Shown piece by piece: positions 47,340 through 57,666 of a stretch of DNA of 64,000 nucleotides. Numbering within the stretch: the first letter of the stretch is position 1; every line of letters starts with the position of its first letter. The stretch spans positions 3,701,501 to 3,765,500 of the forward strand of contig OW285192.1 in NCBI GenBank assembly GCA_935421135.1. The letters run 5' to 3'. This DNA comes from Bugulina stolonifera. Its lineage: Eukaryota > Bryozoa > Gymnolaemata > Cheilostomatida > Bugulidae. A program made the position numbers and the translations under genes. Below the pieces are notes generated by a model that was not told where the DNA came from, did not search any database, and saw nothing but the letters and a program-made list of their open reading frames with translations.

Positions 47340-50300
47340 ATGGGAACTAGAGTGAGTAGGCACAACTCAGCAGCAAAACAGCAGGCATCTTGCTGTGGTA
47401 AACTTACTACTGAAGTGTAAGTACCTGTATACACATTTCATACTATATCTCCAACCAAAGTGCAAGTACCTGCGCACACATGTCATATATTATACTTCTC
47501 CTACCAAAGTGCAAGTACCTGCGCACACATGTCATATATTATACTGTGATGGTACAGGACATTTGTATACGACTCCAACTCCCGGACGAAGCTCCACCGC
47601 ACCCTAAGTGCCTAGTAGTTGTTACAGCGCTACTCACCTGACACTAACATTCTCACAATTAGTGCTCGTATACTTACCCTTAACTACATTGCATGTTCAA
47701 AGTACTTAATTACCGTCTATATATATATGTCTCCATGTGTTTATGCTCATTCCTTATTCATGTATCTTACTATATGTTGTTATACATAGTCACATGAATG
47801 TTTCTAAGTCTTTTAATGCCTTTTATACCCATGTACAGAGGCCCGACCTCTCAGAATCCATTGATATTCATTTTGTACATGAATTGGACCATTATAAGCA
47901 ACTTTTGTAGAACCCGACCTATTTTGGGTCGGCCGTCGGGCTTCCGGTGGCCATCTTGTTGCGCAACTTCCGGACGACCACACGTCGTCTTTTCCCGACG
48001 TCATGTCGGCCGGAAGTCCTTATACTATATAAAGGGCACTGTTTTACTGTTCATTGTCTCAGTCTACGCTTGGCTTTCAATAAAGACACATCTATACTTG
48101 ATACAGGGACTTTCTCTTCCTTTTACTAGGTCATTCGCTTTGCGAACCGCCTACTAGGTTGAATTACTCTCTTTCATTGTATAGTCTGAAGGTCGGACTT
48201 GAGATCAGATGGGTCGTCTTTGGTAGTATTTGGGCTACTGAGACCGCTCGATCTTTCATGTAATGCGAAGTCCTATTACCACTCATAGGCACTTCATTTC
48301 TGGGTCGATAGTCGTCCAAGGACGACCGCACCAAATCGCAGAAACCATTACATTGGTGGCAGCGGTGGGATTCTAAGGTCGTACTCTTACGATACGAAGA
48401 GAAGGAAGGTGACCTCGGCCTCGGGTGACCGACCGACCTCATTCTTCAATACTTCTACGGCGATTTAGGACTCGGACCCGGGAACCTTGGATACGAGAAG
48501 GTGACAAACGCTAAAGTGCACCCATAATTCTCGTGGTTCCGCTGGATGTAGCCCGACCTACGCCGGATCTTCGATCAAAGACCGACCTCGGATCCAGAAC
48601 AGATTGACGGTACTCAGTACGACCATCAGGCCGACCCGGCCTAACAAACTACGGTAGTTAACTAACTACCCGACACCCTACAGACATCAAACCGAGGACG
48701 ACACGTCCCCTCCATTAAAGAGGCTCCATCTATACTCAGCAATGGCTAGCGATATAGACAGGCTAGTAGAGGTAATCGGACAGTACATAGAAGTAGCTCG
48801 ACCTCAGCCGCCTCAACCCTCTTTCAAGACACCACAGTTCGACGGACAAGGAGACGTCGAGTTCTTTATAGAACAATTCCTGACCATAGCCGAGGCAAAC
48901 GACTGGAGCCCGGCAGCCATGTACCTTCACCTAAGAGAGGCCCTCAAGGGACCAGCACAAGAATGTGGCCGACCCGGCACCTCAGAAGGGATCTTTGAAG
49001 CTCTACGCGCCCGATACGGGTTAACTGATAAAGAAGCTAGACTCCAGCTCATACAGCTGCGGAAAGATCCCGGCATGTCATTACAAGAACATGCCACCTT
49101 AGTCAAGAAACTTGTACATGTGGCTTTCCAGGAACTACCCGAAGCGCACCGCCGGGTATTGGCTGTGGAAAACTTCAGTAACTCTCTTGAGGACGGACAC
49201 CTACAGAGACACCTCTTGGCAATAAACCCCAGAGACGTGGACTCGGCCGTCCGAGCCGGAAATGACTTCCTGCTCGTCAAGGGACCTTCCCGTGGAAGTA
49301 AAGCACACCAAATCAGGGCAGTCACAGAACCCGAGCCGGAGACACCCCAAATAAATACAGTGGACTCCGACCTGACCTGGATCAACGACCTAAAAGAGGC
49401 CATCCAGACACTCAGCCAAGAAGTTAGACGACTTCGAGGACTACTAGACGCCCCCAGAGTACCAGGACCTCGGAACAGACCCTCCTGGCAGACCAGCAGG
49501 AAGCCTGGTCCCCCTCCTCAACGGACCAATGGGAACACTCCCCCCACATATCCAGAGCCACCAGTACCCGAGTCGGGAAAAGGCTCCGGCCCGAGACAGT
49601 AGAGGCTGGCACTCGGGCCCTACAAGTTCCTCACACCTCTCACATTTCCATCTCGGAAGACCGTCCCAAGTATCCGGTCGGCAAGGCCGACCCCCCTTCT
49701 AAAACAGTAACCCAAGTGACATATGTGAAGCCGCATGTACCTAGCCTGTACATACAAGGACGACTATGTAGCCAAGACGTAACTCTACTCTTGGATACGG
49801 GCTGTACGACCAACCTGATATCACCTCGCATCCTGAAGAAACTGCAGAGACCCGACCTAGAGGTCCTACCAGTAAGTCAGCCGTACGGCAAAATGGCCGA
49901 CGGTTCGACTCTCAAGTTCGAGGGAATGGTAAGGCTACCTATGGTAGTCGGTCGCACCTTCAGCCAAGAACTGTTCCTCATCGGCTCCATACCAGAAGAC
50001 GGCGTCCTAGGAATGCCCTACCTGACTAAGCACAAGTGTTCTGTAAACTGCCATACCGCTAAGGTATACACCAGCCGAGATCAATGGCCGTGTGTCAATA
50101 GAACGGGAAGCCCTTATACATTGAGGACGATGCCTGAGATGAAGCCTAGTACGCCTCCGCCCGACGTCGATGACCCATGCCGACGTCCTGGACACCCATA
50201 CAGAGGACCAGGGGCCGAGGAAGGAACGGATAATTCAGTACCTAGTACACCTGCGCCCGACGTTGATGATCAATACCGACGTCAAGGACACCCCCACAGA

Positions 50301-53300
50301 GGATCCAGGGCCGAGGGAGGAACGGGAAGCTCATCACTTAGTACACCTGCGCCCGACGTTGATGATCAATGCCGACGTCAAGGATACCCCCACAGAGGAT
50401 CCAGGGCCGAGGGAGGAAAAGGATCATTACCGCCCAGTACAACTCCGCATGGCGTCGATGTACAATGCCGACGTCCTGGCCACCCGATAGGGGGGCTAGA
50501 AGCCGAGGGAGGAACAGCGAAGAAAAAGAGGCAAGTAGAGGACCAGGGCCGACAGGCTAAAAAGCCGCGCATCCAGGAGCGTAGACAAGGCGCAAACCGC
50601 CTCGAGGAAGGAGCTGTCGACTATTTCCAGCACCCGATATTCCCGCCGCCCGACTGGGGCAGAGGTTCAAAAGGTAGACCCTCCTACGTCCGGATGCTAA
50701 CGCCCTACACTAGGGAAAACAGACCCTTATCATACAGGAGGAAGGCCCGGTGGAAGCGAGGCCGACCCCCAGAGGTTATACTAGAAGAAATTCATCACAA
50801 ATGGGCTGCCCAGACGACTACCTATCGTAGGCCGACACGGCCAGGCCCGTGTTTACTCTCCAATTCCACAGACGGATCCGGTGACCCAGACAACCTTGAG
50901 ATCAAAATAGATCTAACAACAGGGGTCAGACAAGTGCACTTCCGCCGCAACGTAGTTCTACTACATGGTGAGAAGCCAGGTGTTGCAGGCATAACGTCGC
51001 ACACCACAAGGAGAACCAGGGCAGCCCCCACACCTATAAAAGGCCAGGATCCAGATGGATCCCCCAGTACCTTCACCACCACCACTCAGTCAACACCTAG
51101 TCGGACAACAGAGCACTCTATTCGAGACTCCTCAACAAGGACGGTGCCCTCCCTAGTCGGCCTACTCATGGACTTGCCAGGTGAGCCAATAGACTTGGAC
51201 GAGGTACTGTTGCTTTTGGACGACGACGACTTATATGCTGATCTCGGGAACTCCTCGAGGGATGAGGTCGTGCCAGTCGGGTCGGGTCATACTGAAGTAC
51301 CTTCGGTGCTTCGGGACGATGCCGTCCTAACCAACTCGGACATGCACCGCCTCCCCTCCGGGACGACCTCGGACACGCATATGTACTCCAATAACATTGT
51401 ACACCATGTGACTGAGTCGGGTGACGAAGACGACTCGGCCTACGCAAACATTGATAATCTAAATGATCAACCTCTTGTATCTACACTTTCTCTTATAGAG
51501 ACCTCTCCAGAGACGCCTATGCCGCAGTCTCAACTTTGCTGGATCTCTCCACGGACCAGTAGTGATATACGTCGGACAGCCCGATGTAAAGGAAGGAACT
51601 CCTATTGTCGACTATGTAAGCTAGAAGGGACGGAGAACACCATCAAGGCTCACACACGCCAACACTTTACCCAGTTCTTCTGTTCCTGTGGAGTCAGCGC
51701 CCGTGATGCAGAGACTGTCTATCGGCACCAAAGCCAGACAGGCCACGGAGCCATCCAGTATGAAGTGGATTCCCACATGTTCCAGCTTTTCCTCAAGGCG
51801 ATGAAGCTCGACAAGAGGGTCGCTTACCCCTCATGCATCCCAGCAGACGTAGGACCGAAACCTTTCACTATACCAGCTCCTCCAGAAGCTGAAGCCAGAG
51901 CAGCAGTGGTGCGACTGACACCTCCTCCTGCGCCAAAGAAAACAAGTAAAAGAAAGTCGCCCTGGGAGCGACTAGGCAGTCCAAAGCGACCACAGACTCG
52001 TATGGACCCTCCAGCCTTGGATCACCGAGGGACTGATACTTACGACATACCCAAACGTCGGCCCCGGCCGCCTAAGGCTAGACCCGGATCAGACAAGGCC
52101 GTCCCGTTGTCGACCAGCCCTCCAGATACTAAAAATACAAAGAAGACTCTTGAATCCCGCACCCCTACAGCAGAATTCCAGAAGGAGAGAGAACGATTGT
52201 GTGCTACTCTGAACAATCGTCTCGGACGCCTCAGGCACCAATTGCACATACTCCAGCAGAGACTTCTTCACTCACATGTTAGAGACCGGCTTACTATAGT
52301 CCAGCAGACGGAAGCCGTACAGGACGAAATATCCCTCCACCAACGGCTCACGGAGCAGATCCTTAGACATACTCGGAGAGATAGTGCCAAGGATCGGGGG
52401 GCTATGTGATGGTACAGGACATTTGTATACGACTCCAACTCCCGGACGAAGCTCCACCGCACCCTAAGTGCCTAGTAGTTGTTACAGCGCTACTCACCTG
52501 ACACTAACATTCTCACAATTAGTGCTCGTATACTTACCCTTAACTACATTGCATGTTCAAAGTACTTAATTACCGTCTATATATATATGTCTCCATGTGT
52601 TTATGCTCATTCCTTATTCATGTATCTTACTATATGTTGTTATACATAGTCACATGAATGTTTCTAAGTCTTTTAATGCCTTTTATACCCATGTACAGAG
52701 GCCCGACCTCTCAGAATCCATTGATATTCATTTTGTACATGAATTGGACCATTATAAGCAACTTTTGTAGAACCCGACCTATTTTGGGTCGGCCGTCGGG
52801 CTTCCGACGGCCATCTTGTTGCGCAACTTCCGGACGACCACACGTCGTCTTTTCCCGACGTCATGTCGGCCGGAAGTCCTTATACTATATAAAGGGCACT
52901 GTTTTACTGTTCATTGTCTCAGTCTACGCTTGGCTTTCAATAAAGACACATCTATACTTGATACAGGGACTTTCTCTTCCTTTTACTAGGTCATTCGCTT
53001 TGCGAACCGCCTACTAGGTTGAATTACTCTCTTTCATTGTATAGTCTGAAGGTCGGACTTGAGATCAGATGGGTCGTCTTTGGTAGTATTTGGGCTACTG
53101 AGACCGCTCGATCTTTCATGTAATGCGAAGTCCTATTACCACTCATAGGCACTTCATTTCTGGGTCGATAGTCGTCCAAGGACGACCGCACCAAATCACA
53201 GAAACCATTACAATACTTCTCCTACCAAAGTGCTAGTACCTGCATACACATGCCATAATATACCTGTAGAAATAGTGTAAGTACCTGCATGAACAGTTCA

Positions 53301-56300
53301 GATTATACCTGCTACTAATGTAGGGTACCTGTATACACATGACTTGTCATAATATAAACTGGTACTGAAGTGTAGGTACCTATGTTATATGTTATATGTT
53401 ATATGTTATATGGTTGCCTAACTAAAACGTATAACTATATGGTAACTGCAGTGCTAGTAGCAACATAAATTATGTCTTTGATTAGCAATAGGAACTTTGT
53501 TTGAGGCAAAACCTTTCTACTTGTAGGTACCTTTATTTTCCGAGAGCATTTCAGCAATGCTAATATTTATGTGCTAACTGTATCATGCAAATATATTATT
53601 TATTCAGGGTGGTGGACACTAAACAATAGTTCCCCAGGAATGTTCATCACCATTGCAAACTATCTGCCATATAGAAATCCCCAGATATCTATGTCAAATA
53701 ATTGTATAACGCTCCACATAACCTGAAGACATTGTACCCTTTATCAAAATGTCAATTCTTTAGACTATGTTTCTTATAATTGCTGCACAAGTTTTGTTCA
53801 TTGGAATATACAGTAAGAGCAAGTAAAGGCACTCATGAAAGTACCGATCGATAACGAGATACATTTAGTTGATCACGTACGTAAATTTATATAGGTTAAG
53901 CCTGATATCGATCAATATGGAAGCTGTTGTTGTTTAGAAGTAAGAATACGATCGCCACATCCAAGATGGAGGCAACGGGCCTCACAAATGTCGAGGAGGA
54001 AGACGCACTCTACAAACCAAATCTGGGAACTGTAGAGAAGCTAACAGATCAGGAGAAACAACTCCTAGAAACTACCTGGATACGGATAGAGAATGATGCA
54101 GAGAGAATTGGAGCTGTTTCCTTTATCAAGTACGTAGGCAGCTCAAATAAATGTAAATACTGTAGGTTGAATAAATGTAAGTATGTGAGATAAATGTAGC
54201 TACATTGTAGGTTAGATCAAGGAGTTGGATAAATATAAATAAGTCAAATGAATGTAAATCGGTTAAATGGATAATTTAAATAGGTTAAATGAATACAATT
54301 ATAGGTTGAATAAATGTAAGTATGTCAAATAGATACAAATAGATCAAGCAAGTGCAAATAGGTTAAATATATATAAAAAAATCAATCAAATTTTTAGATG
54401 GGACAAATAAATGTACTAAAGTTAAATACATTGCAAGTGTAAATAAGGCAGATAAATGGGCCACAATACCATCAATTGTCAACAAGGTCTCATGCTTACC
54501 TCTGGTAATATGTTTCATGCTACTAAGTTTTTAAGACAACTCCTATGATGAGGAGCGTCTCAGACTTAATGCTATGACTATCAAATCAAGATTCACAAGT
54601 TAATGAGTGTATCATCCGCCTGCATACTCACCGGCTTATACTCGGCGTGACCAGCCCCTAGCAGCTTGCACTGCCAGGTGCCCGTGCTGGCTAACTCCCT
54701 GTGAGAAAAGGCCCAGATGACATGGCCTTTTTTTGGCAGGGGTAGAGAAGTTGCCTTGAAGTCATGCTTTGCATGAGCCCAAGGACTATTGAGGCACAGG
54801 AGCAATCATGGCTGGATGCTCTTCCTCACACCACCGTGACCGGAATTTGAAAGTGGAACCTTCAACATGAAAGCTCAGCATTCTAACCCCAAGCCTGCAC
54901 ACAACGTATTATAATTTTAGTAATAATTATTGTATTCCTCCATTATATCAGTTGCTAAGCAAAATGAGATAACCCCCAATTTTCATTATAAAATATTTAG
55001 GGGTAAACAACACTCTAATGTAATAATCAAATGCGAGTTGTTTAGCAGCATTTGACCATGTTGAATATATGGCAGTGCATGTGCAATTCATGAATATAAT
55101 ATCAATATATTATATACACGTACATGTAAATATAGAGTATGTAAACTAGGCTATATAGTGACCATTTAATTTTTAGTTTGTCCTTGGATACAAAGGTTAC
55201 AGCAAATTTATAATCAATGATGTTATATTGTTATTTCCTGAGGCTTGATGGTGTTCACATTTTCTGTAGCTGTGCCGAGGCGCGGTCCTGATAGACAATT
55301 CCATCATGCCATTGAGTTACCTATCTGTATTCTCCTTGCATCACATTTATTTTATGACAATGTTAACTTTCCTCTTTGACTACTGCATGTACTTGATGTA
55401 CTGTAATCATTCCACTTTGTACACCGAGACCGATCTCTTTGCTATTGTGTCTTGGGCCCATTTTTTAGTCTGACTTATGGCATTAATTGACCTCTTGACC
55501 TGGTCCAGAAATTTTTTTCATAAGCAACACATTTTCGCAATACAAACCAGTTGCTTATTGACTGCTAAAGAAGAGCATTCTACTCGAACAGTTAGTACAC
55601 AAGCACTCATTGTACTTAGCCTCAGGCGCCGTCTTAGGACTTCTCCAAGACTGTAACTAAGACCTAATGCTACCTCATAATAGAAACCGCTCATGCTACC
55701 CTGTGTGGAAGCATTAATTCCCTCGGACCCATGCATCTGTACCTTGGACCGAGTACAGAGGTTGTCTACCTTCCAGCGTATGTCTCGTTAGGCCATAAAA
55801 GAACATGAGGCTAGCGTCTGACTGGTTGACAGTCACTGAACTATGCTATCACAACAGAAACTCACCATCACCTGTGGTGATTGAAATTTGCAATAAAACT
55901 AATCAATTTTCATGTTTAAATTTTCATCAGGTAGGTTTTAGATTTTCAGTGAGTAGTCTAGTTATTACCTGCTACTGCAAGCATGAAACATCAATAAAGC
56001 TAACAGCCATATGCAACTGACATGGATGCTTCTGTAGTCAGTCTACATGTACCTCTTCCACCTCCTCTCATTTGTTGAGACTGTCGCTGCTGTACTTGCA
56101 GTCATCACCCAGAATAAGTGTTTTGTACTCATACACAGCTGTATAGCACACCCCAATTTTCCAGTTTTTACCTCTCAACTTGCTGGAGGTGCAACCATAC
56201 CCTGGTATTCCTGCTGAGTGTCATGTAAGTGTTGTCCGTATCTATCTAAATATACCCAAAGTCAGCTCTACTGGCAAATACAAAATTGAAACGTATGGAA

Positions 56301-57666
56301 AAGATCATAGAATGCATAAATCTAGGGTACATGAAAGTAATATAGTGGTTATGCGTATATTATGAACCGTACACCCTTTGAATGTCGTTTTGTAGTTTAT
56401 TTGAAAAGAATCCAGGAGTTAAGGATAAATTCATTCCATTCAAGTCAATAGACGTACAGAATGAAAGGTATAATCAAGTACTGAGGAACCATGGGTTGCG
56501 TGTTCTTAAGACCATAGGTAAAATGGTACACAGGATACGTGAAGATGATAGTAAGATAATAAACATGATCAGAGCTATGGGTACACGACACTTGGCCTAC
56601 AGTGCTGATGCGACACTCATAGACGTGAGTATAGAATGGTACAGTGTTGAACGTGTAACACATGCAATGCTAAGATTCAGATATAAATCTGCACATACAT
56701 GTATGTTCATAGAGGTATCATGTATACAACTGCATGCATAACACAATACGATCTTCTATAGAAAGGTATTATAATACACTGAATGGTGTAATGGTGTAGG
56801 AGTTCGCTAGGCTAATTGAGATGGATGCTGCATCGACATGTACAATGAAACTGCGTGTACCTAAAGATGTTAAATCTTTGTCAATTTCTTGCTCTCAATA
56901 GTCATTCTGTGATGTACATTCTTATGGTGAAACGGTAAACTATAGTTTTATGTGCAGTTGCTGCATTTGAAATGATTTAAATCAATGACTTTCCCAAGAA
57001 TATTCACTCCATATACCACCTATTTGGAGTTTTCTTGCCTTCACATATATGTATGTGGTCAAAAATTGTAAAGATCATGCGGAAATTGTAAAGGCTCCCC
57101 TACATGAGAGGCCGATTGTTCTCTTTTATGTTCATCTGAGAAATGACCAATATATTGGTCTCTTTCATTCTCCGGCCTCACGAAGCAGCGCTGTTGTAAT
57201 TGGTTAATATTAGATACATTGACTCCAATTATATAATTTATTATAAATAAGCTTTGGTTATTGGGTGAATATTAATCAAGGCCTATAGAGCCTTAAGACT
57301 TGTAGTATCACAGCTTAATCCTATGAAAATACACATACATGTAACTCCTAATTGCTATATTATGCAAAAATGTCCAATGACTAATTATAAAAATTTGACA
57401 ACATTTGTTTGGCCTTTGGTTTTCGGAATTATTAATCTCAAGTTGAAGATGAATATCAATATTGATGATTGTATTAATAGATAATATGTCCACACTTTGT
57501 GAAAGCTATAGAAGGTACCCTGGGAGAGAGTTGGACTGCTGATGTTGAGTCAGCATACAAGCACCTGTTTGACATTCTCTCTCTTCAAATGCGAGAGTCA
57601 CTGGTTATTGCTCAGCATGAAGATCAGAAATTGAAATTGAAGGAAAAAAAGAAACAGGCAAGTTAA
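47340..57666 (+). CDS. globin-X/neuroglobin-like globin, copy 2, predicted N-myristoylated
   Basis: Exons: 47340-47416, 53938-54129, 56396-56624, 57481-57666. Exon lengths (77, 192, 229, 186) and phases equal those of copy 1, giving 227 residues. The start MGTRVSRHN keeps the G-x-x-x-S myristoylation pattern, and a CC pair at residues 18-19 adds possible palmitoylation sites absent from copy 1. Distal LRNHGLRVL and proximal TRHLAY histidines, the CD1 Phe and the TLGESWT block are kept. Introns B12.2 and G7.0 are conserved. Intron 1 has grown to 6.5 kb by insertion of the LTR element at 47545-53212 into a minisatellite; intron 2 holds a SINE at 54626-54895. Full frame and conserved haem residues suggest it still works, provided intron 1 is spliced across the insert. 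Polyadenylation hexamer at 58424. Confidence 0.88.
47405..47544 (+). repeat. minisatellite at globin 2 exon 1 donor, left of the LTR insert
   Basis: Units of about 54 bp containing CCAAAGTGCAAGTACCTGCG repeat three times starting at the donor. The same array continues after the LTR element at 53213-53390. Confidence 0.85.
47545..48352 (+). repeat. 5' LTR
   Basis: Contains a likely core promoter (TATACTATATAAAGGG near 48020-48035) and a polyadenylation hexamer in CAATAAAGAC near 48078. Ends in CCATTACA directly before the primer-binding-like site. Confidence 0.93.
48353..48741 (+). other. LTR element leader
   Basis: Non-coding leader between the 5' LTR and gag, starting with a TTGGTGGCAGCGG primer-binding-like site. 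Much more GC-rich than the host DNA. I cannot name the primer tRNA. Confidence 0.6.
48742..49602 (+). CDS. gag: Gag-like capsid protein of the LTR element
   Basis: 286 residues from ATG at 48742. It has a retrotransposon Gag core (about residues 25-180) with FIEQFLTIAEANDWSP, ALRARYGL and a helical segment rich in Leu, as in Ty3/gypsy Gags. The C-terminal part is Pro/Arg-rich and has no CCHC zinc knuckle; RNA binding may rest on basic residues. The last 175 nt overlap ORF2 in the -1 frame, and a slippery heptamer lies 19 nt before the stop codon. Gag packages the element RNA into virus-like particles; here it may let the element be copied by enzymes supplied in trans. Confidence 0.85.
   Translation: MASDIDRLVEVIGQYIEVARPQPPQPSFKTPQFDGQGDVEFFIEQFLTIAEANDWSPAAMYLHLREALKGPAQECGRPGTSEGIFEALRARYGLTDKEARLQLIQLRKDPGMSLQEHATLVKKLVHVAFQELPEAHRRVLAVENFSNSLEDGHLQRHLLAINPRDVDSAVRAGNDFLLVKGPSRGSKAHQIRAVTEPEPETPQINTVDSDLTWINDLKEAIQTLSQEVRRLRGLLDAPRVPGPRNRPSWQTSRKPGPPPQRTNGNTPPTYPEPPVPESGKGSGPRQ
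49428..52409 (+). CDS. ORF2 of the LTR element: aspartic protease plus novel region with zinc-finger-like motifs
   Basis: Open frame without an ATG before the protease active site, so it is probably reached by -1 frameshifting from gag at about 49581. A retropepsin-like domain carries LLLDTGCTTNLIS (DTG at 49794) and GVLGMPYL (the usual ILG-type motif). A four-copy 31-residue repeat follows (about 50143-50515; PDVDDQCRRQGHPHRG type), then basic and acidic low-complexity segments. Near 51600-51750 are two Cys/His clusters (C-x2-C...H-x4-H, and CSC...H-x5/6-H). The C-terminal helical region (HILQQRLLHSHVRDRL...) may be a coiled coil. The stop TGA lies inside the 3' LTR. No polymerase or integrase domains. 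The frame is full length with no stops, which argues for selection or great youth. Confidence 0.82.
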   Translation, partial: TTSRTTRRPQSTRTSEQTLLADQQEAWSPSSTDQWEHSPHISRATSTRVGKRLRPETVEAGTRALQVPHTSHISISEDRPKYPVGKADPPSKTVTQVTYVKPHVPSLYIQGRLCSQDVTLLLDTGCTTNLISPRILKKLQRPDLEVLPVSQPYGKMADGSTLKFEGMVRLPMVVGRTFSQELFLIGSIPEDGVLGMPYLTKHKCSVNCHTAKVYTSRDQWPCVNRTGSPYTLRTMPEMKPSTPPPDVDDPCRRPGHPYRGPGAEEGTDNSVPSTPAPDVDDQYRRQGHPHRGSRAEGGTGSSSLSTPAPDVDDQCRRQGYPHRGSRAEGGKGSLPPSTTPHGVDVQCRRPGHPIGGLEAEGGTAKKKRQVEDQGRQAKKPRIQERRQGANRLEEGAVDYFQHPIFPPPDWGRGSKGRPSYVRMLTPYTRENRPLSYRRKARWKRGRPPEVILEEIHHKWAAQTTTYRRPTRPGPCLLSNSTDGSGDPDNLEIKIDLTTGVRQVHFRRNVVLLHGEKPGVAGITSHTTRRTRAAPTPIKGQDPDGSPSTFTTTTQSTPSRTTEHSIRDSSTRTVPSLVGLLMDLPGEPIDLDEVLLLLDDDDLYADLGNSSRDEVVPVGSGHTEVPSVLRDDAVLTNSDMHRLPSGTTSDTHMYSNNIVHHVTESGDEDDSAYANIDNLNDQPLVSTLSLIETSPETPMPQSQLCWISPRTSSDIRRTARCKGRNSYCRLCKLEGTENTIKAHTRQHFTQFFCSCGVSARDAETVYRHQSQTGHGAIQYEVDSHMFQLFLKAMKLDKRVAYPSCIPADVGPKPFTIPAPPEAEARAAVVRLTPPPAPKKTSKRKSPWERLGSPKRPQTRMDPPALDHRGTDTYDIPKRRPRPPKARPGSDKAVPLSTSPPDTKNTKKTLESRTPTAEFQKERERLCATLNNRLGRLRHQLHILQQRLLHSHVRDRLTIVQQTEAVQDEISLHQRLTEQILRHTRRDSAKDRGAM
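49575..49619 (+). promoter_or_regulatory. predicted -1 ribosomal frameshift signal at the gag/ORF2 overlap
   Basis: Heptamer G GGA AAA (49575-49581) is in the X XXY YYZ register of gag. After a 6-nt spacer, GGCCCGAG (49588-49595) pairs perfectly with CTCGGGCC (49612-49619), forming an 8-bp GC-rich stem with a 16-nt loop that holds the gag stop codon. Slip to -1 enters ORF2. Confidence 0.75.
50143..50515 (+). repeat. four in-frame 93-bp repeats in ORF2
   Basis: CCCGACGT(C/T)GATGA recurs every 93 bp four times, encoding a 31-residue repeat in the protein region after the protease. Confidence 0.9.
52405..53212 (+). repeat. 3' LTR
   Basis: Identical to the 5' LTR except at three positions; preceded by a polypurine tract at about 52390-52401. 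The ORF2 stop codon is within its first five bases. Confidence 0.93.
53213..53410 (+). repeat. minisatellite continuing right of the LTR insert
   Basis: CTACCAAAGTGCTAGTACCT and further degenerate units of the array at 47405-47544, followed by a TTATATG repeat. Shows that the LTR element landed inside the array. Confidence 0.8.
54626..54895 (-). repeat. SINE family 1, copy 2
   Basis: Nearly collinear with 4862-5156: CAGCCCCTAGCAGCTTGCAC, AACTCCCTGTGAGAAAAGGC and ATGAAAGCTCAGCATTCTAA. The B box is decayed here. It lies in globin 2 intron 2. Confidence 0.7.
54896..56395. other. rest of globin 2 intron 2, nothing recognised
   Basis: AT-rich with short frames only. No counterpart in the much shorter copy 1 intron is apparent, so it probably consists of old insertions. 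Confidence 0.4.

Larger units (their letters stand above)
47545..53212 (+). mobile_element. non-autonomous LTR retrotransposon (gag + protease ORF, no RT/IN)
   Basis: Two 808-bp LTRs (47545-48352 and 52405-53212) begin TGTGATGG, end CCATTACA and differ at only three positions (47947, 47948, 48338). The flank is duplicated as ATAC (47541-47544 and 53213-53216). A primer-binding-like TGGTGGCAGCGGTGGG starts at 48354 and a purine-rich tract (GGATCGGGGGG) lies just before the 3' LTR. Inside are a gag frame and an overlapping protease-bearing frame. No reverse-transcriptase YxDD block, RNase H or integrase motif exists in any frame, so mobility must depend on enzymes from another element. It is a recent insertion in globin 2 intron 1. 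Confidence 0.93.

Noticed and set aside
47798..48157. 119-codon frame in the LTR, also found in the other LTR and in part in the solo LTR
   Set aside because: Spans the LTR promoter and polyadenylation region; recurrence is explained by LTR identity.
48927..49403. 158-codon antisense frame over gag
   Set aside because: Shadow of the GC-rich gag frame with no independent support.
51166..51447. Antisense frames over ORF2
   Set aside because: Shadow frames of a GC-rich coding region.
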